DNA from: Candidatus Brocadiaceae bacterium
GTDB taxonomy: Bacteria; Planctomycetota; Brocadiia; SM23-32
DNA: 6,789 nucleotides
NCBI GenBank assembly: GCA_030615435.1
Contig: JAUWZH010000143.1
Location: forward strand, 1 to 6,789
Direction: 5' to 3'
Positions 1 through 3,912 of the stretch are shown here, one piece after another (the first letter of the stretch is position 1; every line of letters begins with the position of its first letter). A program made the position numbers and the translations under genes. The notes under the pieces were generated by a model. That model searched no databases. It was not told the DNA's origin and worked only from the letters and a program-made list of their open reading frames with translations.

Positions 1-165
1 CGTAGAGAGTGGGACGCGGCCAAACCCGACGGCCAACCGCGCAGATGCCTGGACACCGCGCGTGCCTGGGAGGAGTTCGGTTTCCGGTCTCAGACGCCCT
101 TCGAAGAAGGGCTTCGGAAGACCATCGAATGGTACGAGGCCGACCGTCAAGGGGGCGGAAGATAG
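1..165 (+). CDS. fcl: GDP-L-fucose synthase (NAD-dependent epimerase/reductase), C-terminal fragment
   Basis: The gene enters from the left edge in frame 1 and ends at TAG 163-165, leaving 54 codons. The visible protein has WDAAKPDGQPRRCLD, then AREEFGF-like ARAWEEFGF, then PFEEGLRKTIEWYE. This order is the usual end of GDP-L-fucose synthase: the conserved KPDGQPRR.LD segment followed by the 'leader-helix' GLR.TIEWY. The family is an extended short-chain dehydrogenase that converts GDP-4-keto-6-deoxymannose to GDP-L-fucose with NADPH in the cytoplasm. The Rossmann motif and the catalytic Ser-Tyr-Lys lie outside the window, so activity cannot be judged. A sugar-nucleotide enzyme beside an export operon fits supply of a deoxysugar for the glycan. 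Another NAD-dependent sugar epimerase remains possible, because only the tail is seen. Confidence 0.72.
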   Translation, partial: RREWDAAKPDGQPRRCLDTARAWEEFGFRSQTPFEEGLRKTIEWYEADRQGGGR

Positions 166-169
166 GGAC

Positions 170-193
170 GACCGGTTGCCTGACCTGCCGGTC
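170..193 (+). terminator. hairpin just after the fcl stop codon, possible terminator
   Basis: GACCGG (170-175) and CCGGTC (188-193) form a perfect 6-bp stem with a 12-base loop, starting 5 bases after the stop codon. The position suits a transcript end. No T-run follows (the next bases are cgctgcgg), so it is not a classical intrinsic terminator. It could be a 3'-end stabilising hairpin or chance. Confidence 0.25.
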
Positions 194-431
194 CGCTGCG
201 GCGTGACTGGAGAAGGGCAAGCTGTTTCGAATGAGGAACGGAGCCGCTCGGATCCTGGGTGGCTTCGGATGTTTCGCGAGGCTTGGGGGGTTCCGAGGGC
301 GGACGGCGCTGGCCGCGTTCACCCGTCGTAGAGCGCGCCGTGGTAGTCGCCAGCAGATGCATCTCTCCCGTCTTCTCTTCGATCTTCTCGGGGTCTTTGC
401 CGGCTTCAGGGGGCGGCAGAGCTCGTCTATC

Positions 432-524
432 TCGGCTCCGGCGAGTCGAAGTCGCCGCGAACCGCGAAAACAGACGTGTCACCTTCTTGTGAGCACACTT
501 CGGGCATGCCGGCGGTTGATGCCC
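432..524 (-). pseudogene. remnant of an FmdB-type zinc-ribbon protein
   Basis: Read on the minus strand, the frame gives GHQPPACPKCAHKKVTRLFS followed by RFAAT. FmdB-family putative regulatory proteins (small zinc ribbons) typically end their ribbon with PACP.CGS..V.RLFS.FAA, so one CPKC zinc knuckle and the RLFSRFAA segment are recognisable. The first knuckle (normally YEYRC..CG, 20-30 residues earlier) is missing: the frame is stopped at 525-527 (TAA on the minus strand), and no other minus frame nearby supplies it cleanly. The frame stays open beyond the ribbon to about 147 but with low-complexity content. I take it as a broken copy. The match is short and made by eye, so a chance resemblance is possible. 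Confidence 0.38.
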
Positions 525-736
525 TTAAGTATTGCGCACAAGGGAGTTCGATAGGCGTCCGCATTTCTCTTGCCAGCGCGAGAAGGCCTACTGTGGGTCT
601 TGTGCGTGCGACCTGCTGGTTCGCATTTGCCTCTTCGCCTTCGCACATGCGTAGGACGTTCGCCTACATCAGAGAGGTAGCAAGTCCTACAGAGGAATCA
701 GGGGCGGGCTGCTACCGGAGTGAACCTGGATCAGTA

Positions 737-742
737 TATAAT
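737..742 (+). promoter_or_regulatory. TATAAT -10-like box upstream of the IS orfA remnant
   Basis: A perfect TATAAT lies 58 bases upstream of the orfA ATG at 800. At 16-18 base spacing the upstream hexamers (CCGGAG, ACCGGA, TACCGG) do not resemble TTGACA, and there is no TG extension. It is at best a weak promoter, perhaps the original transposase promoter. Confidence 0.25.
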
Positions 743-799
743 CCTGCCCACGAACTGGAGAGTGGGCAAAACAGTTTCGCTGACCGGGAAGGGAACTCG

Positions 800-1100
800 A
801 TGGGAGGCGAAACGGTGAGCAGACGACGCCATGGAGCAGAATTCAAAGCGGAGGTGGTGATCGAGGCGCTTACAAGGGGAAAAGACGACTGACGAACGGG
901 CGGGCTTCTACCAGGTGTACCCGGCGCAGATCGCGGCGTGGAAGCGGAAGGCTCTGGAGGGCTCGCCCGGCCTGTTTTCAGACCGTGGCGAAAAGGACGG
1001 CAGAGAGGAGGACGCGCTGAAGGCCCGGTTTTACGAGCAGATCGGGCAACTGAAGGTCGAGCTGGACTGGCTCAAAAGAAGACTCGGAACGCACGACTGA
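800..1100 (+). pseudogene. IS3-family OrfA (HTH transposase subunit), frameshifted
   Basis: Reading starts at ATG 800 or GTG 815 (SRRRHGAEFKAEVVIEAL) and is the N-terminal half of the OrfA helix-turn-helix domain (HTH_Tnp_1 type). That frame stops at 890-892. The protein resumes in the next frame from about 873 (QGEKTTDERAGFYQVYPAQI, then AAWKRKALEG) and continues to YEQIGQLKVELDWLKRRLG, the leucine-zipper-like end typical of OrfA, with the stop at 1098-1100. A single extra base around 868-875 (or loss of two) explains the break. The reconstructed length is about 100 residues, normal for OrfA. OrfA binds the IS ends and pairs with OrfB to make transposase. The break lies inside the HTH and not at the usual programmed slippage site near the end of orfA, so I take it as decay. 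Confidence 0.8.
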
Positions 1101-1113
1101 CCGGAAGCGGCTC

Positions 1114-1507
1114 ATGGTCGAGCAGGACCGCCCCCAGATTTCGACTTCGCGCCGGTGCGAGCTGGTCGGGCTTGCGCGCTCGAGCCTCTATTGCAAGGCG
1201 CACGCTGAAGTGGGGGGAGGTGTATCTGAAGGACTACCAGGAGGTGCGGCAGGCGCGGGAAAGTCTGCCGTGCTGTCGTGCGTTTTGGAACCGCGAGAGG
1301 CCGCATCAGGTACTCGATTACCGGACGCCGGCCGAGGTGTATTTCGCAGGGCGGAGCCGGAGGGAGGAAGGGCGCGCCGGAGCGCGCCCGGTTGCTGCAG
1401 GCTCCAGTCGGCCTACTGGCTCCTTGCGCCCCCAGGAACCGTGGCAGGGTGAAACTATCCTAACTTCGCCCATTTTACGTCTTGACAGCGGGGAGGAGCT
1501 TAGTTAG
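1114..1507 (+). pseudogene. IS3-family OrfB (DDE transposase), large internal deletion and frameshift
   Basis: From ATG 1114 the frame reads MVEQDRPQISTSRRCELVGL then ARSSLY, the N-terminal OrfB segment (usual form: ...ISVSRQCELLGLSRSSLYY). From about 1199 a different frame reads RTLKWGEVYLKDYQEV and then FWNRERPHQVLDYRTPAEVY, the C-terminal end of the rve-type integrase domain. The roughly 180-190 codons between, which hold the D, D and E catalytic residues, are absent, with the junction near 1195-1203. The tail frame stays open to the stop at 1505-1507. The product cannot be a transposase. Confidence 0.8.
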
Positions 1508-1510
1508 AGT
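1482..1510 (+). promoter_or_regulatory. sigma70-like promoter at the right end of the IS remnant
   Basis: A perfect -35 hexamer TTGACA (1482-1487) is followed, after exactly 17 bases, by TAGAGT (1505-1510), which matches 4 of 6 positions of TATAAT. It points outward from the IS remnant toward the export operon, whose first start codon lies about 440 bases downstream. Outward -35 boxes in IS3-family right ends are known to form hybrid promoters with flanking DNA, and this looks like such a case. Activity is inferred only from the sequence. Confidence 0.45.
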
Positions 1511-1540
1511 AGCATCAGGTTTTCTTGCCTTGCGCACTGT

Positions 1541-1570
1541 GGGATGGGTGGCGATGTTTCCTGCCATCCC
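1541..1570 (+). promoter_or_regulatory. inverted repeat / hairpin downstream of the IS-end promoter
   Basis: GGGATGG (1541-1547) and CCATCCC (1564-1570) form a perfect 7-bp stem around a 16-base loop, starting about 30 bases after the TAGAGT box. There is no T-run after it, so termination is unlikely. It may be an operator or a leader hairpin. It could also be chance. Confidence 0.3.
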
Positions 1571-1614
1571 CGTTTCCCTCAAAGACAATGACGTAAAGCG
1601 TTGAGGAATACGAC

Positions 1615-1634
1615 CTTGCGCTAGTTCTTGCGCT
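1615..1634 (+). repeat. 8-bp direct repeat, 12-base period
   Basis: CTTGCGCT occurs at 1615-1622 and again at 1627-1634. Direct repeats about one helical turn apart upstream of a promoter can be half-sites for a response regulator. The copies lie about 50-70 bases upstream of the -35 box at 1686. No regulator family can be named from this alone. Confidence 0.25.
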
Positions 1635-1653
1635 CGGACGTAAGCTAGGAGGG

Positions 1654-1665
1654 GTGTGTACACAC
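1654..1665. promoter_or_regulatory. 12-bp perfect palindrome, candidate operator
   Basis: GTGTGTACACAC is fully self-complementary. Its centre (between 1659 and 1660) lies about 61 bases upstream of the start point predicted for the promoter at 1686-1714. That is the usual spacing for a class I activator site. The spacing rests on a predicted start point, so this is inference. GGGG before it and CCCC after it could extend the dyad imperfectly. Confidence 0.35.
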
Positions 1666-1685
1666 AATCCCCGGCATCTTTAACC

Positions 1686-1714
1686 TTGAATGTGGCGTTC
1701 GTCTCTGCTATTGT
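1686..1714 (+). promoter_or_regulatory. extended -10 sigma70-like promoter for the export operon
   Basis: TTGAAT (1686-1691) is separated by 17 bases from TATTGT (1709-1714), and a TG one base upstream (1706-1707) gives an extended -10. The -35 and -10 hexamers each match 4 of 6 consensus positions. Predicted start is near 1720, giving a leader of about 230 bases before ATG 1952. It is the better-placed of two candidate promoters for the operon. Confidence 0.45.
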
Positions 1715-1735
1715 GTCCTTGGGCGTCATGCAAGC

Positions 1736-1863
1736 TCGAAGGCTTGGCCCTTCGATTCGTAAATTTGACCACGAATTTACTCCCTCAGGACTAAGTGCTG
1801 AGCGAGCAAGGAGCCAGACTCCGGGTGCCAAATATGTTGCCGAACTTGCGAGCCGAAGCACTT
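1736..1863 (+). promoter_or_regulatory. structured leader with consecutive and competing hairpins
   Basis: The leader can fold TCGAAGG/CCTTCGA (1736-1742 with 1749-1755, 6-base loop), then GTAAATT/AATTTAC (1759-1765 with 1774-1780, 8-base loop). It can next fold either CTCAG/CTGAG (1784-1788 with 1798-1802) or a larger stem AAGTGCT/AGCACTT (1793-1799 with 1857-1863) supported by an inner GCAAG/CTTGC (1806-1810 with 1845-1849) and GGAG/CTCC (1810-1813 with 1819-1822, partly exclusive). The last two options share bases 1798-1799, so they cannot form together. I recognise no known riboswitch class, and no energy calculation was possible. Confidence 0.35.
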
Positions 1864-1938
1864 GGGTGTGGGCGGGGTTATTCCAACAGCAGGTCGGGGA
1901 CCTGTGGGACTTTGTAGCGTGGGGCAACGAGTAACGGA

Positions 1939-1944
1939 AGGAGG
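1939..1944 (+). promoter_or_regulatory. strong ribosome binding site that fixes the start at 1952
   Basis: AGGAGG sits 7 bases upstream of ATG 1952. The frame is also open back to 1862, but this consensus site and the signal peptide that begins just after 1952 both point to 1952 as the real start. Confidence 0.75.
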
Positions 1945-1951
1945 CGGAAGA

Positions 1952-2641
1952 ATGGAAGCGGCACGGAGAAAGATGTTTGGAGCAATAGTGCGGTTTGTCC
2001 TCGTGGCGGGGATGCTGGCCCTGCCTGTGCGGGTGGTCTTCGCTGAGCCGGAAGGGGTGGGGGCCGAGCCCAAGGAAGAAAGCGCACAGGAGGCGGGCCA
2101 AGAAGAAACGAGCGGGTCCGCCGCCCCTGATGCGCCGCAGCGCCCGCTGTTGATAGACCCCCAAACGGGCGAGTTGATTGCTGCTGATGAGGTGCCCCTG
2201 GAAAAGGTGGTCAAACTTCCCCCCGGAGACATCGAGGGAACGGTCCTGGAGGCTGACGGCGTTACCCCTCATGCCGGCGTGAAGATCGCCCTGATAGATG
2301 CGAAAACCGGCGAGGAACTCGCAAGCACCATGACGGCCGATGACGGGAAGTACGTGCTCAAGGATGTGCCCGAGGGTTTGTACATGGTGCATGTGGGCAA
2401 CCCGGGCATCGGGGCTATCTTGCAGGTGACCGCGGGAGCGGAGGCGGCCCTCTTGAACATGGTGCTTCCGGGAACGGAATGGTTCCACTGGCCCTCATGG
2501 GCTCCGGCATGGATGCAGGCCTATCCGGTGCTTGGAGTTACCGTTGTAGCCGCCGGGGTCATCGTTGTGGTGACAGCCGCGTATGTTTTCACCCTCTATA
2601 TGATTCCCCAGGAAGTGCGGGTCAGCCCGATTACGCCGTAG
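1952..2641 (+). CDS. secreted membrane-anchored protein with a carboxypeptidase-regulatory-like domain
   Basis: The product has 229 residues. Residues 1-31 form a signal peptide: basic start (EAARRK), hydrophobic core, and cleavage expected after VVFA. Residues 32-65 are an Ala/Glu/Pro-rich linker. Residues 93-173 look like one carboxypeptidase regulatory-like (prealbumin-type beta-sandwich) domain: GTVLEADGVTPHAGVKIAL, then DDGKYVLKDVPEGLYMVHV, with the usual G.V.....P..GV and DG.Y....P.G.Y pattern. A Trp-rich stretch (W177, W180, W183, W187) precedes one hydrophobic helix at about 191-216, leaving a 13-residue tail. The predicted layout is a periplasmic domain tethered to the inner membrane by its C-terminus. 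Such beta-sandwich domains have no catalytic role of their own and usually mediate binding. It heads the operon, 86 bases before the Wza-like gene, so an accessory role in polysaccharide export is plausible but inferred. I know no named gene for it. M8 (1973) is a less likely start. Confidence 0.8.
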   Translation: MEAARRKMFGAIVRFVLVAGMLALPVRVVFAEPEGVGAEPKEESAQEAGQEETSGSAAPDAPQRPLLIDPQTGELIAADEVPLEKVVKLPPGDIEGTVLEADGVTPHAGVKIALIDAKTGEELASTMTADDGKYVLKDVPEGLYMVHVGNPGIGAILQVTAGAEAALLNMVLPGTEWFHWPSWAPAWMQAYPVLGVTVVAAGVIVVVTAAYVFTLYMIPQEVRVSPITP

Positions 2642-2727
2642 CGAGGCCGGAGTGACGGCGCACCTGCGGGCGACAGGCAGCAGAGGGGGCAGGGTAAACA
2701 TCCATTTTCCGAGATCGAGGGCTCAGC

Positions 2728-3825
2728 GTGTGCAAGGGTAGGATGAGAAAAGCGGTAACAGTCCTGATGGCTGGTTTGCTGGTTGGTCTTGCGGGCTGCA
2801 GCTACCAGGACTTCGCTCGCCCGCCGGTTCGGAACTATCTCGGAGACATTTTCTACAAACCCAAGAGGCCACCAGAGCTCGGGAAGGTCGAGGTGCAGCG
2901 GCTGGACGAACTGGCCGAGGCGATGGCGCGGTGGCGGGAGACGATCGGCCTGACCAGGGAGGAGTACACCCTCGGCCCAAGGGATGCCCTCAAGGTCTCC
3001 ATCCTTGTTCCAACCCAGTTGGATGCCAGCGTGACTGCGGAGTTCGAGGTGAACAGGGACGGGACGGCCGCCTGCCCGCTGCTGGGGGACGTCCAGGTCG
3101 CGGGGCTGACCACGAGACAGGTCGAGAAGAAACTGGCGAAGCTCTACGGCGAGAGATACTACCGTAATCCGGCGATCAGCGTGGTCATCTCCGAGTACCG
3201 GAGCAAGCCGATCTTCATGACGGGGGCGGTGGCGAATCCCGGGGTTGTGTACTTGAGTGCCAATCGGATAACCCTGCTTGAGGCGCTGCTCCTGGCCGGT
3301 GGACTCGGCGAGAACCCCGGTGATACGGCGCAGGTGACCCGCGCTGTCGAGGCGGCGGGCGGGAGTGGAAAAAGCGAGTTGAAGGCGCAAACCATCCGAG
3401 CAGATATTGCTCGCCTGATCAAGGGCTCAGACATGGTCCAGAACATCTGGATCTACCCCGGGGACGTGATCCATATTGCTCCTGCCGAAGCCAAGTACTT
3501 CTACGTTTTGGGATATGTCAGGGCCCCGGGCGTTTATCCCTTCCCCGAGGGCGGGTCCTTCCGCGTGATGGACGCCATCGCCTATGCGCGCGGGCTGGAT
3601 GGGGGGGCGCACCCGGAAAAGGTGTACCTGCACAGAAGGACAACCGAAGGGTCCGAGAATATCTACCGGGTTGACCTGACCAGGATTGCTGCGGCCAAGG
3701 AGCCGGACGTCATCATGGAGCCGGGGGACAGGATCATCGTGGGAACCGGCTGGGGCCGCAGGTTTATTGAGGGCCTTCTGCACTCTCTCGGCCTCAGGCA
3801 ACTTGCGCCGGTGCCGTTGCCCTGA
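2728..3825 (+). CDS. polysaccharide export outer-membrane lipoprotein, Wza/OPX family
   Basis: The product has 365 residues, close to E. coli Wza (379). The N-terminus is a lipoprotein signal: basic residues, a hydrophobic stretch and the lipobox GLAGC with lipidated C24. From about Y80 comes the polysaccharide-export (Poly_export) domain: YTLGPRDALKVSIL, VNRDGTAACPLLGDV, LTTRQVEKKL and YRNPAISVVI. The first SLBB domain begins at about 161 (PIFMTGAVANPGVVYL), with LLEALLLAGGL. The second begins at about 255 (YFYVLGYVRAPGVYPF) and ends in VIMEPGDRIIVG. The last residues (RRFIEGLLHSLGL) could form the amphipathic helix that lines the outer-membrane pore in this family. In Wza, eight copies form the exit channel that docks on the Wzc-type protein, here encoded next. 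GTG 2728 has GAGGG 6 bases upstream. ATG 2743, with AAGGG 4 bases away, is nearly as good and gives a standard 19-residue lipoprotein signal. Confidence 0.92.
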   Translation: MCKGRMRKAVTVLMAGLLVGLAGCSYQDFARPPVRNYLGDIFYKPKRPPELGKVEVQRLDELAEAMARWRETIGLTREEYTLGPRDALKVSILVPTQLDASVTAEFEVNRDGTAACPLLGDVQVAGLTTRQVEKKLAKLYGERYYRNPAISVVISEYRSKPIFMTGAVANPGVVYLSANRITLLEALLLAGGLGENPGDTAQVTRAVEAAGGSGKSELKAQTIRADIARLIKGSDMVQNIWIYPGDVIHIAPAEAKYFYVLGYVRAPGVYPFPEGGSFRVMDAIAYARGLDGGAHPEKVYLHRRTTEGSENIYRVDLTRIAAAKEPDVIMEPGDRIIVGTGWGRRFIEGLLHSLGLRQLAPVPLP

Positions 3826-3838
3826 GGGGTTGGTGAGA

Positions 3839-3882
3839 CCGCTTCCCGGCGCCGGTTTGGCCTGGCTCGTTTCGGCAAGCGG
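3839..3882 (+). promoter_or_regulatory. intergenic inverted repeat between the OPX and co-polymerase genes
   Basis: CCGCTT (3839-3844) pairs with AAGCGG (3877-3882), and the 10-bp palindrome CCGGCGCCGG (3846-3855) lies inside. The hairpin sits in the 87-base gap after the OPX stop. There is no T-run, so read-through is expected. It might tune relative expression of the two genes, or be chance in GC-rich DNA. Confidence 0.25.
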
Positions 3883-3912
3883 CGGACGGTGTTGAGAACA
3901 GGATAACACGAC

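Larger units (their letters stand above)
166..799. other. decayed intergenic region without an intact gene
   Basis: About 630 bases between the fcl end and the IS remnant. All six frames carry open stretches, as expected of GC-rich DNA, but none on the plus strand resembles a known family. The only coding-like trace is a zinc-ribbon fragment on the minus strand at 432-524. A further open minus-strand frame down to about 147 continues it without recognisable domain content. In a neighbouring minus frame around 305-360 there is a short protein-like run ending in a stop, which would fit one more frameshift in the same dead gene. No tRNA, CRISPR or long repeat was seen here. Confidence 0.5.
763..1507 (+). 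mobile_element. degenerate IS3-family insertion sequence
   Basis: Two adjacent remnants correspond to OrfA and OrfB of an IS3-family transposase. OrfA is frameshifted. OrfB keeps its first ~35 and last ~50 recognisable residues but lacks everything between, including the DDE catalytic core. The remnant is about 0.75 kb, whereas intact members are usually 1.2-1.5 kb. Boundaries are uncertain. A poor inverted-repeat pair can be drawn: TGGGCAAAACAGTTTC at 763-778 against the complement of 1451-1472 (GAAAC...GCCCA). The open frame of the tail runs on to a stop at 1505-1507 through TTGACAGCGGGG, a sequence type that I recall near the right ends of related elements. No target-site duplication was identified. 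Confidence 0.8.
1508..1951 (+). promoter_or_regulatory. control region and 5' leader of the export operon, no convincing gene
   Basis: About 440 bases separate the IS remnant from the first gene of the operon. The stretch looks more AT-rich than the genes around it and holds an unusual number of inverted repeats: 1541/1570, 1654-1665, 1736/1755, 1759/1780, 1784/1802 and 1793/1863. It also holds a second promoter candidate at 1686-1714. One open frame (GTG 1656 to TAA 1932-1934, 92 codons) spans part of it. Its Shine-Dalgarno-like AGGAGG (1647-1652) is only 3 bases from the GTG, and its product resembles nothing I know, so I favour a non-coding leader. Confidence 0.5.

Noticed and set aside
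476..892. Open frame running from the intergenic region into orfA, a possible fusion protein
   Set aside because: Only the part after ATG 800 (or GTG 815) is recognisable as OrfA. The upstream part has no family resemblance and lies opposite the zinc-ribbon fragment.
868..892. Frameshift in orfA as IS3-type programmed slippage
   Set aside because: Programmed slippage in IS3 elements occurs near the end of orfA on an A-rich heptamer and leads into orfB. This break lies in the middle of the HTH and leads back into OrfA.
763..1472. Terminal inverted repeats of the IS (763-778 against 1451-1472)
   Set aside because: The arms differ in length (16 and 22 bases) and match only in blocks. No target duplication supports them, so they are mentioned with the element but not called as ends.
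938..1507. Long open frame that could pass as a new 189-residue gene
   Set aside because: Its first part is orfA read in the wrong frame and its second part is the OrfB C-terminal tail, so it is a composite of IS debris.
1656..1934. 92-codon open frame starting at GTG 1656 with AGGAGG just upstream
   Set aside because: The Shine-Dalgarno-like site is only 3 bases from the GTG, the third codon positions look less GC-rich than in the neighbouring genes, the product resembles no family, and the stretch is packed with inverted repeats. It is kept as the main alternative to the leader-RNA reading.
1862..1951. Longer start for the first operon gene
   Set aside because: The extra 30 residues would precede a clear signal peptide, and AGGAGG at 1939-1944 is ideally placed for ATG 1952.
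166..1951. Sigma54 promoter (GG-N10-GC type), as found before some exopolysaccharide operons
   Set aside because: No convincing TGGCAC-N5-TTGCA match was found by eye in either intergenic region.
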